From assembly GCA_050949865.1 (NCBI GenBank), contig JBMNGN010000001.1, forward strand, positions 434,001-498,000: 64,000 nt of DNA. The letters are read 5' to 3'. Position numbers and translations under genes: made by a program. Every line of letters starts with the position of its first letter. Positions within the stretch are counted from its first letter, which is position 1. A model generated the notes under the pieces. The model had not been told where the DNA came from and searched no databases. It worked only from the letters and a program-made list of their open reading frames with translations. Source of the stretch: JBMNGN01 sp050949865 (GTDB taxonomy: Bacteria > Bacillota > Syntrophomonadia > Syntrophomonadales > Syntrophomonadaceae). Below are positions 52,283-61,315 of the stretch, piece by piece.

Positions 52283-52691
52283 TATTTGCAGAGGTGACCT
52301 TTCTTAAAATCCTGTACATACAAAGGGAGTGCTCAATTCCAGCTTCCAACCATGAAACCAAGACTTTTATCCGGTACAGGTTGGAATAATCAGCTATGGC
52401 CGTGATTGACAATTGAGCGGCAAAACCGTCCGGTATGTCAATGTCGATGCCGGCCTCAAGGGGGAGAAGGATTTGGTCAAAAACCATATCTGCCGGAAAC
52501 TCATAATGCTCCATACCTATTGTTTCAATAACCGCATAAGCCAGATAGCTGGCTGTAGTTTGATTTCTCGCCTGGGCAATCCAATACCCTGATGCAGTAA
52601 AGACAGTAATTAGCTGAATGGACATAAGAGATATGATTGCTATGGAGACTAAGGCTTCCAACAGGCTGAATCCTGACTGATGGGTTTTCAT
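52272..52691 (-). CDS. Minor pilin (PilV/PulI-like)
   Basis: A 139-residue prepilin with a clear motif KTHQSGFSLLEALVSIAIIS and mature Glu at +5. The short C-terminal domain resembles PilV/GspI minor pilins. It overlaps the next gene by 11 bp, giving coupled translation. Confidence 0.82.
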   Translation of the reverse strand: MKTHQSGFSLLEALVSIAIISLMSIQLITVFTASGYWIAQARNQTTASYLAYAVIETIGMEHYEFPADMVFDQILLPLEAGIDIDIPDGFAAQLSITAIADYSNLYRIKVLVSWLEAGIEHSLCMYRILRKVTSANSAV

Positions 52692-52871
52692 AAGCTCCCT
52701 AAGAGTCTTTAAATACTAGGGGACAAACTTCTCCAAATAACCGCCTTATCCTTTATTTTTCATACCTCTTCCGCTGATATTCGTTATTGTATCCCGACAG
52801 TTTATTCCCCGGCAACTATATTGCGGAAAACACAATATCAATATCCAGGTATTAAATCTGGGCATTTAGGT

Positions 52872-52912
52872 ATAAAAACCTGCAGGTATAATCCGGTTGC
52901 GGGTTTTTTTAC
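52872..52912 (-). terminator. Terminator after the pilin gene at 52909
   Basis: On the minus strand AAACC and GCA pair with TGC and GGTTT around the centre, followed by GGTTTTTAT. It overlaps the stop codon and would separate the two pilin operons. The intergenic stretch 52692-52871 holds no gene. Confidence 0.55.
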
Positions 52913-53478
52913 TCAATGGAAACTTGCGGTAAGGTAAAAATAATGGCCGCCCCAATATCCCCCGTTATTCCCGAGTCTCCCAGGTTGGCCAGGTAGAGCT
53001 CCGAATTCATGGAGAAGCTTTTCTCGTCATCCGTACCAGTTATCTCTATGATCAACAGCTTGCCCCCCACATTGCCGGAAGCTTTAGTAAAAGCCAAGCT
53101 CAGGGATATATTTTCGCCTAAAACCCCAATCAAATCCTGGGTCTCACCCTCCTTATAGGCCTTGAGAACCCCGTTCTCATCCAGGTAAATCGCTTGTGTA
53201 CCTTCGTCCCTGGATTCCAATTCTTCTGGATCGGGAGTTGCAGCGACAATCTCCATATGGTTGGCAAACTTAATCCTGGATTCGATAAAGGTGAGGGCCA
53301 AACGAACACTCTGCTGCAGATTGGCCTGTTTGGCTATATTGTCATAGGAATTCACTGTATAAGAGTAGAAAACCTGGCTCAACCCGGCAACTATTAATAC
53401 CAGCGCGATAGCTATCAGCAATTCTATAATGGTCATACCTGAGCTGTCATATATTAGCTTCTTTTTCCGGTTAATCAT
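52909..53478 (-). CDS. Minor pilin (PilW/PulJ-like)
   Basis: A 189-residue prepilin. The motif SSGMTIIELLIAIALVLIVA places the cleavage Gly at residue 14 and Glu at +5. TFIESRIKFANHMEI is typical of PilW/GspJ-like proteins. It overlaps the preceding pilin gene by 8 bp. Confidence 0.82.
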   Translation of the reverse strand: MINRKKKLIYDSSGMTIIELLIAIALVLIVAGLSQVFYSYTVNSYDNIAKQANLQQSVRLALTFIESRIKFANHMEIVAATPDPEELESRDEGTQAIYLDENGVLKAYKEGETQDLIGVLGENISLSLAFTKASGNVGGKLLIIEITGTDDEKSFSMNSELYLANLGDSGITGDIGAAIIFTLPQVSIE

Positions 53479-53911
53479 TATTAAACTCTATAAACCTCGG
53501 CAATTCTATGTATGCTTGACCATTCCTATAGAAAACTACTACGGTTACTTCATATCCATTCACAGTTTCTTCTCCAACCTGGTTGCTGGTTGACTCGACA
53601 AAAAACCTGGGTTTTAGATCCTGGGTGTAAGTATAGATTTCATCAAGGTCCACGTATTCCGGATCGGTCATTTCAGTTATTTCAGTCAGGGGGACTGAAT
53701 TATCCACCATTGCGGTTATTCTTTCCAGGGCCCTTTGAGCGGCAGCATTAGCCTGTCCCTTTTCCCCGGTAATAATTGTGCTGGTGAGGTTAAAGCCCAC
53801 CAACTGGATAACCACCACCACAAATAAGGACAATACTGCCAGGCTGACCAGCATCTCAATTAAACTCAGGCCTTTTTGGTTTCTTATCAAATTACCTACC
53901 CCTGCAACCAT
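53471..53911 (-). CDS. Minor pilin (type IV prepilin)
   Basis: A 146-residue prepilin with NQKGLSLIEMLVSLAVLSLF as its N-methylation segment and ALERITAMVDNSVPLTEITE in the globular part. It overlaps the upstream PilX-like gene by 16 bp, so the three genes 53471-55272 form one coupled unit with 52909. Confidence 0.8.
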   Translation of the reverse strand: MVAGVGNLIRNQKGLSLIEMLVSLAVLSLFVVVVIQLVGFNLTSTIITGEKGQANAAAQRALERITAMVDNSVPLTEITEMTDPEYVDLDEIYTYTQDLKPRFFVESTSNQVGEETVNGYEVTVVVFYRNGQAYIELPRFIEFNND

Positions 53912-55272
53912 GTACCGCCACTACCGTCTGTTGCGGTTCCCCAATCAAGTTGATTGAAGAAATCCAGGTTTAATGATTCATCCAATATAATGCGGCAATT
54001 ACCTAAAACACTAATATCCTTGACCACTGCTATACCTCTTACCTTGCCGCTCCCACTGACTAACAAAGATGCTTCAGGAGCGTACAATACCCTGACATTA
54101 GCTAAGGCATTTCCTGTAACCTCAATTTGGCTGCCCCCGGTTACTATATGTCCGGTAATTCCGCCAGAACCATTAATATTTATATTACTCTTTAGGGCAA
54201 AAACTGAACCAACGAATTTTGTATTTCCGTCAACTTTTATAGCATTTCCGCCAAAGTACATTACTAGTGAATTGTAATCTCCTCCGTAATTGATGGTACT
54301 ACCTCCAGTCAGTTCAAAAGTATCTGCCACATATAAAACCAGCTTGCCTGAACCGGTTCGATTCAATTTAATTTTTCCACTTTCAAGAACCCTCAAGCTA
54401 TCAGTACGGATAATCCTATCCGAATTACCTATGTCAACGGTTAGTTCAGAATGTACATCTATATTGGGATAGTAGCCATTTTCAGTTATTCTATGGCCTC
54501 CAGCGGGTATAGGCCACCATCCCGCATTCACATCACCTTTATTTGGCAGGTTTTCAGGAAATTCAGGAAATTCGGGCAATGAGTAGTTTCTGTTAGATTC
54601 CAGATTCTTGATGGTCCCACGAACATGCGAAGCCCCATTCCCTTTAATAACTGAGTTATAATTTCCACCTGGGCCAATATATAAATCCCCTTGAATGTAT
54701 GACGTCCCCAAAAAACTAACGCTATTCGGCTCAGTAGAATTGGTTCCGGTATTACCTTCAATAACGGAACTCCCTGTCAGTTCAATAGCCTTTCCACTTT
54801 CTGCAGTAGCGAATATCATGCCCAGCTTTGGGGGCTTTCCGCTGCCTCCACCCCCGCTTCCTCCTTGATAACCGGGATCGGTAAAGGTATACCCCACTGC
54901 ACTGCTGGATGCATTTGCGGCTATACCGTGCGACAGTATGGTATATTCTCCTTTATCTTCATTTAGCTCAATGGTAAACAAAATATCATAGTCCCCGGTA
55001 TCCTGTTCCGGATCATATTCCAAATAAGGACCGCCAAACTTCCCATAGTAGGTCTTGGCAGGCGGCTCAAATCCCCCTTGTTTAATTAATCCCAGGGCCA
55101 GTTCCACTCCTGATATGGCATAGCTATTAGCCAGGGCCAGATCCCCAGTATGTTGAACCTCGTTGGCCTGAGACTCGCTTATCAAAAGCATGGCAGTACC
55201 TACTACGGTTAGAACCACCCCAATAATTACCGCAAAAATCATAGCTGCACCGGCTTGTGACTGCTTTCTCAT
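53896..55272 (-). CDS. Large PilX-like protein with beta-solenoid domain
   Basis: A 458-residue protein. Residues 1-60 hold the PilX N-terminal helix (GAAMIFAVIIGVVLTVVGTA) and LANSYAISGVELALGLIKQG. Residues 160-440 are a repetitive, Gly/Ser/Thr/Asn-rich beta domain (KAIELTGSSVIEGNTGTNST; KIKLNRTGSGKLVLYVAD), like bactofilin or DUF7305 solenoids seen in pilus-tip adhesins. ATG 55270-55272 follows GGGAGGGAGG. Probable surface tip protein. Confidence 0.75.
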   Translation of the reverse strand: MRKQSQAGAAMIFAVIIGVVLTVVGTAMLLISESQANEVQHTGDLALANSYAISGVELALGLIKQGGFEPPAKTYYGKFGGPYLEYDPEQDTGDYDILFTIELNEDKGEYTILSHGIAANASSSAVGYTFTDPGYQGGSGGGGSGKPPKLGMIFATAESGKAIELTGSSVIEGNTGTNSTEPNSVSFLGTSYIQGDLYIGPGGNYNSVIKGNGASHVRGTIKNLESNRNYSLPEFPEFPENLPNKGDVNAGWWPIPAGGHRITENGYYPNIDVHSELTVDIGNSDRIIRTDSLRVLESGKIKLNRTGSGKLVLYVADTFELTGGSTINYGGDYNSLVMYFGGNAIKVDGNTKFVGSVFALKSNININGSGGITGHIVTGGSQIEVTGNALANVRVLYAPEASLLVSGSGKVRGIAVVKDISVLGNCRIILDESLNLDFFNQLDWGTATDGSGGTWLQG

Positions 55273-55481
55273 TAAATCCTCCCTCCCCGGAAGATTAACC
55301 AACTATAGGACCAGATGGGAAATAAGCTGAAGAAGTTGAGAGTACAAAGGTCTATTAATTTATATGCCTATACTGGGAAAATCGTTCTAGATTTTTATTC
55401 CCTCAAGTCCTAGTTCTGCTATATCATTAATATACCATATTCTATAATTTATTGTATATTTTAACCCGTGTTTTTTTAGAT

Positions 55482-55509
55482 TTGAAAGTTGCGGCTGAAC
55501 CATTATAAT
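55482..55509 (+). promoter_or_regulatory. SigA-type promoter of pilT
   Basis: TTGAAA (55482-55487) and a perfect TATAAT (55504-55509) are 16 bp apart, 48 bp before the pilT ATG. The rest of 55273-55481 is AT-rich and presumably holds the divergent promoter of the pilin operon. Confidence 0.65.
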
Positions 55510-55556
55510 TAAATGCAATTACCATAATTTATACTAACCGAAAGAGGCTAATAAAA

Positions 55557-56555
55557 ATGATCTTATCTCTGCTTAAATTAGGGGTTCAAATGGGGGCATC
55601 GGATATACATCTCGCTTCCCAGACACTCCCCATGGCCAGGATTAATGCCGAGCTGGTACCATTAAGTTCTAATGCCACCCCCGATACAGAAATCGAAAGA
55701 TTCATCAAAAACTTGTTGGATGATGAGCAACTGAAAACCTTTTTCCATAACGGGGATTTTGATGCTTCATACCATGAGCCAGGCATCGGCAGTTTTCGGA
55801 TTAATATTTACCGGTCCAGTGGTAAAATAGCCCTGGCCTGCAGGTTTATTCACCAGGTTATTCCCACTATTGAATCTCTTTGCCTCCCTCCGGTTGTAAA
55901 TGCCTTGGCCAGTTACACCAGCGGACTCATCCTGGTCACTGGGCCAACCAGCAGCGGTAAGACTACGACTTTAGCCGCAATGATTGATTATATTAACAGC
56001 CAACGTTCCTTCCACATTATAACCCTGGAAGACCCAATCGAATACATACACCAGAATAAAAAAAGCCTGATCAGCCAGAGAGAAATCGGCCGAGATACGA
56101 TATCCTTTCAAAGCGCATTGCGCGCCGCCTTACGCCAGGATCCTAATGTTATTATGGTTGGCGAAATGCGGGATCTGGAAACCATTTCCACGGCGATAAC
56201 CGCGGCCGAAACCGGCCACCTGGTTTTAGCCACCCTGCATACCGGAGATGCGGTTCAAACCCTGGCCCGGATTATAGATGTATTCCCTCCTAACCAGCAG
56301 CAACAAATCCAAGTCCAGCTATCTCACAGCATAGTAGGGATAATCAGTCAGCGTTTATTGCCTCGCAAGGACAAAAAGGGCCTAATTCCAGCCGTTGAGA
56401 TTATGCATAGTACCCCGGCTATAAAGAACATGATCCGGGAGGGTAAATTTCACCAGATCTATACAGCCATGCAGACCGGCAAAATTCACGGTATGCAAAC
56501 CATGGAAAGCAGCCTGCAGAAACTAATCCAGGACAACCTCATCGACGGGGACTAG
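55557..56555 (+). CDS. pilT: Type IV pilus retraction ATPase PilT
   Basis: A hexameric secretion ATPase that depolymerises the pilus. The 332-residue protein begins with the PilT-type GASDIHLASQTLPMARI, then Walker A LVTGPTSSGKTTTLAAMID (about residue 125), the Asp box ITLEDPIEYIHQ, Walker B PNVIMVGEMRDLETISTAI and the His box LATLHTGDA. GAAAGAGG lies upstream of the ATG. It is the only plus-strand gene in the pilus region. PilT rather than PilU or PilB is judged by length and N-terminus. Confidence 0.93.
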   Translation: MILSLLKLGVQMGASDIHLASQTLPMARINAELVPLSSNATPDTEIERFIKNLLDDEQLKTFFHNGDFDASYHEPGIGSFRINIYRSSGKIALACRFIHQVIPTIESLCLPPVVNALASYTSGLILVTGPTSSGKTTTLAAMIDYINSQRSFHIITLEDPIEYIHQNKKSLISQREIGRDTISFQSALRAALRQDPNVIMVGEMRDLETISTAITAAETGHLVLATLHTGDAVQTLARIIDVFPPNQQQQIQVQLSHSIVGIISQRLLPRKDKKGLIPAVEIMHSTPAIKNMIREGKFHQIYTAMQTGKIHGMQTMESSLQKLIQDNLIDGD

Positions 56556-56570
56556 CACCTGCAACATGGT

Positions 56571-58499
56571 TTACCTGGTTAATCCGATATAGCGATCATT
56601 TTCCCAGTAACCCCATTGCTGGACCCCATTAGGCCAGGTATATACCCCCTGCCCGTGGAACTTGTCATCCTGAAACTCTCCGAAATAGCTGGCCCCATTG
56701 GCATAGTAATAAGTACCGATACCACTGAAGGTCAGGTTGCTGAAATTCCCGGTATAATAATCCCCGTTGGCGAAGTAATAGCTCCCCAATCCACTGGGTT
56801 GACCATTGCTCATTTGCCCCTTGTAGCGCTCTTTAATAACGGTTCCGCTCTTCCAGATAATTTCCCCATACCCGTGGGCCTGATCCTGGTAAAACTCACC
56901 GCGGTATTCTATACCCCCTGGCCAGGTAAATACCCCCTGGCCGCTTTTCTGATTGTATCTAAATTCTCCCTCGTATTTTTCTCCGGTAGGCCAGGTAAAA
57001 ACACCGTAACCGTGAAACAGGTTATGCCTGAACTCACCCTGGTACTTTTCATTGCTGGGGAATACTATGGTTCCCTGGCCATGAAACATATTGTTTAACC
57101 ATTCACCTTCATAAACTGTTCCATCCGGAAATAACATTCTCCCCCACCCGCTGGCTTTCCCGTTCTGTATACCGCCCTCAAAACGGCTCTGATCCGGCCA
57201 TTGAATAATACCGTGCTGCTCTTCCTGGTCTTTGATCTGCTCGACATCGCTCTTTAAAAAGCTTATCTGGGCCAAGCTGGCATTATATTGATTGGCCACA
57301 GCAGCAGCCCTTTTTTGTCCGGCTACCAGCAGCCGGTTATCAACCAGCAGGAACTTAGGGCTATAATCCGGCACCTGGTTTAACAGCCTTTCCTGCCATA
57401 ACAGGTTTCCCATTTCATTGGTCCGTACCAAGTAGGTTTCAGACACCTGGGACCTGGAGTCCTGGATGTTTCCCATTAAAAGATAACCATATCCATGTCC
57501 ATCCCGAATCATCTGCAATTCCTGGGGGGCAACAACCAGGTTTTCCCCGTAGGTTCTTTCCCAGATCTTTTCTCCATCCTTATTCAGGAACATAAGGCCC
57601 ATTTTTTTGCCCCCGGTAGCGTAGTCTTCTTTCTTTTCTCCCAGTACCAGGTAATTGCCTCCCTGTTCTACCAGGTAGTCCCCGCCTTCATCGATTATCA
57701 TTATGCAACAGCCGGTCTGCCAGCCATCTGCTCCGTAGCTCTTTACCCATTCCTGTTGGCCCTGGGCATCGGATTTAAACAAAACCATTTCGTTATTTCG
57801 GTTAACAGCCGAATAGGTAACCCCGATTAATATGTACCCCCCATCCGGGCAACAGGCCAAATCAAACACTTCATCATAGACACTTTCCCCGAATTGGGAC
57901 TCCCACCTTACTGCTCCGTCCTTTTCCAGGCGCAGCAGATAGGCATCCCGGTTTCCGTGGGCATCTGTTTCAGTATAGCCGGCCAAAAGGTAACCACCCT
58001 TGGGATCTTGCAGGATCGCGTATATTTCATCATCCCCGTCTCCGCCCTGCCTTGATTCCCAGATTGTTTCACCGGATTTGTCTATTCGCAGGTAATAGAT
58101 GTCCTTATCGCCATCTCCCCAGGTTTTACTGTAACCGGCCAGCAAATAACCCCCATCCCGGCAGGGGATAACCGCATTAATCCGGTCGTCTTCTCCCGGC
58201 TGGTATACTTTTTCCCACTGCTTATTTCCGGCAGAATCCGTTTTCAGTAGATACATCCCGTTCTTCCCCGATTCCCGGGTGGACCCGGCCAATACTATAC
58301 CTCCGTCTTCAGCCGGAGCTAGAGCATAGATTTCCTGCGTTCCTGCCCGGCTGTAATCCTTTATCCAATCAACTTTTACCTGTTCAGCAGCCAAAGCATC
58401 AAAAGATAACCATAGGATAATAAAGGGCAGGCAGATACCCAATCCTAGTACCCGGTATATGTTTTTAGTTGTGCTTTTAAACCATTTCCTATAGTGCAC
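56571..58499 (-). CDS. Secreted beta-propeller-like protein with C-terminal MORN repeats
   Basis: A 642-residue exported protein. GTG 58497-58499, with AGGAG eight bases upstream, gives a clean signal peptide (LGICLPFIILWLSFDALAAE). Residues about 40-430 hold seven or so repeats of about 50 residues with GGYLLAGYT...D-YLLR-D..G...W, like kelch/delta-60-type propeller blades. Residues about 450-640 hold about eight MORN repeats (GQGVFTWPGGIEYRGEF; HGQGVYTWPNG). No enzyme motif. It ends tail to tail with pilT and lies downstream of pilM-N-O and a sister propeller gene. Confidence 0.82.
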   Translation of the reverse strand: MHYRKWFKSTTKNIYRVLGLGICLPFIILWLSFDALAAEQVKVDWIKDYSRAGTQEIYALAPAEDGGIVLAGSTRESGKNGMYLLKTDSAGNKQWEKVYQPGEDDRINAVIPCRDGGYLLAGYSKTWGDGDKDIYYLRIDKSGETIWESRQGGDGDDEIYAILQDPKGGYLLAGYTETDAHGNRDAYLLRLEKDGAVRWESQFGESVYDEVFDLACCPDGGYILIGVTYSAVNRNNEMVLFKSDAQGQQEWVKSYGADGWQTGCCIMIIDEGGDYLVEQGGNYLVLGEKKEDYATGGKKMGLMFLNKDGEKIWERTYGENLVVAPQELQMIRDGHGYGYLLMGNIQDSRSQVSETYLVRTNEMGNLLWQERLLNQVPDYSPKFLLVDNRLLVAGQKRAAAVANQYNASLAQISFLKSDVEQIKDQEEQHGIIQWPDQSRFEGGIQNGKASGWGRMLFPDGTVYEGEWLNNMFHGQGTIVFPSNEKYQGEFRHNLFHGYGVFTWPTGEKYEGEFRYNQKSGQGVFTWPGGIEYRGEFYQDQAHGYGEIIWKSGTVIKERYKGQMSNGQPSGLGSYYFANGDYYTGNFSNLTFSGIGTYYYANGASYFGEFQDDKFHGQGVYTWPNGVQQWGYWENDRYIGLTR

Positions 58500-58550
58500 G
58501 ATTATATCTCCTCTCTTGGGCTGTGCCATGACTTGCAGATACAGCTGGAT

Positions 58551-58982
58551 TTATCTAGTTCCTTTAGCCTTTGGGGGAGGCGGCAGGTCAAAAGTACTTT
58601 TAACTGACCAGGGCTCAGCCTCTTCCTGTAGGCTAATAGTGTTACTGACCCATTCCAAACGGTAACTAGCAGTATCCCTTCTTATATCCTTCGGTACCGC
58701 CTTGGGATCCACCTTTAGTTCATTAATATACCGCTGCAGTTCTGTTTCTTCCCCGTTCTGCTGCAGGGTTCTAACCACAAATTCCCTGTTGTTGTCAAAT
58801 TGAGTGTCGTAAATAGTTAAGTAATATAAACCCCCCGGATTAAAATAGGCTGAATATGGTCTTTGGACGGTAAACCCATTTCCTTTAAGCCGGTAGCTCC
58901 GGTCCAGCCTTTTCTTCCCATTATCCGAGAGGCTGATCAACTGAACCTCAATTTCCCCGGACTGGGAATGCCGGCGTACCAC
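58551..58982 (-). pseudogene. Frameshifted 3' part of the propeller protein
   Basis: A 143-codon frame whose GTG start has no ribosome-binding site and overlaps the end of the upstream gene by 35 bp. It has no signal peptide, though its neighbours do, and ends in a Pro-rich tail (FDLPPPPKAKGTR). A one-base shift near 58965-58985, in the GGGTGGT run, would fuse it to the 360-residue protein to give about 500 residues. The most likely reading is one interrupted gene; programmed frameshifting or true overlap are alternatives. Confidence 0.6.
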
Positions 58983-60030
58983 CCGTGACCACTAATTCGT
59001 TCTTATCCGCATCATCCTGTAACAGGTTTAACCCGACACTAACAAAACCACTACCCCCCGGCAGAAAATTTTCTGAAAAACCGCCGGTTCTTTGGCCGTC
59101 ACTGCTCCAGCGGGTTAACTCTCCAAAACGGTTAACATGCAACAGGTATACATCAGCATCATGGCCGTAACCTGAACGGTAACCGGCAATCAAAAACCCG
59201 GCTACCAGTCCTTCACTGTCCTGTAATCCTCTAACATAAGGCATTACGTAATATCCGTCCTCATCTCTGTTCCCTCCGAAGCCCCTTTCCCATTCAATCT
59301 CACCGTAGGGGTCCACGCGCAGAACGTACACATCTTTATAACCCTGTCTTCCGGTATTGGTATAACCGACCAGTATATACCCGTCATTATATCCGTATTC
59401 GTCTCTGACCTGCTGTATATAACGGATCTCTTCATCACCGCTGCCCCCGTAATCTCTTTCCCATCCCAGGGTCTTTTTAACCATATCAGCCGGTTCATTG
59501 GACGAGCTAGTAAAATCCCAGCGGCCTTCCCGGTCAATTTTCAAAACATAGGCATCTTTGTCCTTGCCCTGGTAACGGTAACCCCCCAGAATAAAACCTC
59601 CATCCAGGGTTTCTGAAATGTGATTAATGCCATGCCCATTACATTCCGCTTGCCACAATTCTTCGCCCTTTTCATTCAACCGTAAAATACTGATATCCTC
59701 ATCGATAGCCTGCTCCCTAAGTACGTGCGAAACCAGAATAAACCCATTATCTCTGGTATTCTCGCAAATTATTACCTTAGGCCTCTTGGAATCGTAATAC
59801 TGTTTATGCCAAATCAATTTGCCTTCTCCATCCGTTTTATAAAGGTACAGGGAATGCACCTCTGAATACCCGGCATTGTCATAAGCAGTAATAAGAAAGC
59901 CCCCATCGTTAGTCCTCAACACCTGACCGATCTGCATAGTCTCAGCCTGGGCCGGCAGGGTTGTCCATCCCCAGATTATAATGCTCAAGCATAAAATTTT
60001 TAGGCTGCAGGTTAAAATTACCGTTCTCAA
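58948..60030 (-). CDS. Secreted beta-propeller-like protein (5' part of a likely frameshifted gene)
   Basis: A 360-residue exported protein: signal peptide MRTVILTCSLKILCLSIIIW followed by an Ala-x-Ala site (AQA), then five to six propeller-type repeats (DGGFILGGYRYQGKDKDAYV; RDYGGSGDEEIRYIQQVRD). These repeats resemble the N-terminal half of the MORN protein downstream. TTG 60028-60030 has GGAGGGAG upstream. The last 15 residues probably follow a frameshift. It lies 16 bp after pilO, so it is part of the pilus operon; its function is unknown. Confidence 0.75.
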   Translation of the reverse strand: MRTVILTCSLKILCLSIIIWGWTTLPAQAETMQIGQVLRTNDGGFLITAYDNAGYSEVHSLYLYKTDGEGKLIWHKQYYDSKRPKVIICENTRDNGFILVSHVLREQAIDEDISILRLNEKGEELWQAECNGHGINHISETLDGGFILGGYRYQGKDKDAYVLKIDREGRWDFTSSSNEPADMVKKTLGWERDYGGSGDEEIRYIQQVRDEYGYNDGYILVGYTNTGRQGYKDVYVLRVDPYGEIEWERGFGGNRDEDGYYVMPYVRGLQDSEGLVAGFLIAGYRSGYGHDADVYLLHVNRFGELTRWSSDGQRTGGFSENFLPGGSGFVSVGLNLLQDDADKNELVVTGGTPAFPVRGN

Positions 60031-60046
60031 CTATACTCCCTCCGTT

Positions 60047-60757
60047 TTAGATCTTCTCAGCCGTTTCCGGAGAATAATAATAGAAGCTTACCCCTAGATT
60101 CATGCGGTACCTGTACCCGTCCAACCCCTCGGAAGCCTTGGAAATAGTATCTTTAGCAGGTCCCGGCAGGTCACCTGGTTCGGTTCCCCGTGCTCCCTTA
60201 GCTTCCGGAGCCGAAGGAGGGGCAAAATAATAGCCCGGCTTAGTATCAATGCCGGCAAGTTCGGGTTTCGGTTCAGCAATAAGTTCCAGGCTATCGATTA
60301 CCGCTAACCGTGTGGATTCCTCCAACCTCCGGGTATAATCTACCAGTTCAAACAATCCGCCTACTGCCGAAACCTTTATACTCACCTTTCTTACCCCCGG
60401 CTGCCCGGTTTCACTTTCCCTATCCAGGTATTGCATGGACGTTAAGGGTACGTTAAATTCATGGCTGGACTGATCAAGAAAGGTTAAAACCTCTAATAAT
60501 TCGGCCTTCATTGGCAATCGGCTGTTTATATCCGCAGCTTCATCATCTGGTTTTGGCTTATCCACCGGTATATCGTCTTCTGTTTGGGAATCTTGCTCTT
60601 CCCATTCCCGCAAAGCTGTAATTAAAGCTTCATTCCTGACCTGCAAATCAGCTATTTGGGAAGCCTTTGGCAGGTAAAAATACTTGAAGAAAACAGAACC
60701 GATGGTTATGTATATCAACAGCAAGAGCAGGATTTTTTCCCTCCGGGATATCTTCAT
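60047..60757 (-). CDS. pilO: Type IV pilus inner-membrane protein PilO
   Basis: A 236-residue protein with one N-terminal membrane helix (KILLLLLIYITIGSVFFKYF), a coiled coil and a small ferredoxin-like domain (FNVPLTSMQYLDRE; LFELVDYTRRLEEST). It forms the alignment complex with PilN and PilM. ATG 60755-60757, with AGAGG seven bases upstream, overlaps the pilN stop by 4 bp. Confidence 0.88.
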   Translation of the reverse strand: MKISRREKILLLLLIYITIGSVFFKYFYLPKASQIADLQVRNEALITALREWEEQDSQTEDDIPVDKPKPDDEAADINSRLPMKAELLEVLTFLDQSSHEFNVPLTSMQYLDRESETGQPGVRKVSIKVSAVGGLFELVDYTRRLEESTRLAVIDSLELIAEPKPELAGIDTKPGYYFAPPSAPEAKGARGTEPGDLPGPAKDTISKASEGLDGYRYRMNLGVSFYYYSPETAEKI

Positions 60758-61314
60758 TCCGAATCCTCTCCCCATCTTAGCGAAATGCTGCACTGAAACT
60801 CACCAGCGGCCAACTGGGAATCAACCTGGCTAATCTCCTTAATGCGGGGATTCTCCCCGAGTTTGGCCAAAAACTCGATTAAAACCAGTTGCTCTGCTGC
60901 ATAAGCATGTATAGTCAAATCCTCATTGCTAACCTGGATTTCTGAGATAATTACCTCCGGCAGGGCGGTGGTGTAAATTTCTTCTATCAGGGTGCTGCAC
61001 TCAATTTTTTCCTTCTCCAGCTCTGTGAGCAATTCCTTTCTTTGTTCAATCGAGGCTATATCCTCATAAACAACCCCGGGGGCTGCAGGTTCCGAAGAAC
61101 TAATCTGCTGATACCTGGTTTCCAAATCCTGGTTTATAGCCTTCAGGGAATTAAGCCTTACCTCATTATAAAAATCCATTATATATACCCCGGTTAATAG
61201 GAGGAGAACCAGGGCTGTATACCAGCTGTACTCTATTATTTTCTTCCGTTTTTCTCTCTCTTTCTCGAATTTGTAATACAGCAGGTTAATCTTGATGTTC
61301 TTTACCTTGCTCAA
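60754..61314 (-). CDS. pilN: Type IV pilus assembly protein PilN
   Basis: A 186-residue protein beginning NIKINLLYYKFEKEREKRKK, the short cytosolic PilM-binding segment typical of PilN (INLL), followed by a membrane helix (YTALVLLLLTGVYIMDFY) and a periplasm-facing domain. Order pilM-N-O is standard. Confidence 0.9.
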   Translation of the reverse strand: MSKVKNIKINLLYYKFEKEREKRKKIIEYSWYTALVLLLLTGVYIMDFYNEVRLNSLKAINQDLETRYQQISSSEPAAPGVVYEDIASIEQRKELLTELEKEKIECSTLIEEIYTTALPEVIISEIQVSNEDLTIHAYAAEQLVLIEFLAKLGENPRIKEISQVDSQLAAGEFQCSISLRWGEDSE

Positions 61315-61315
61315 T

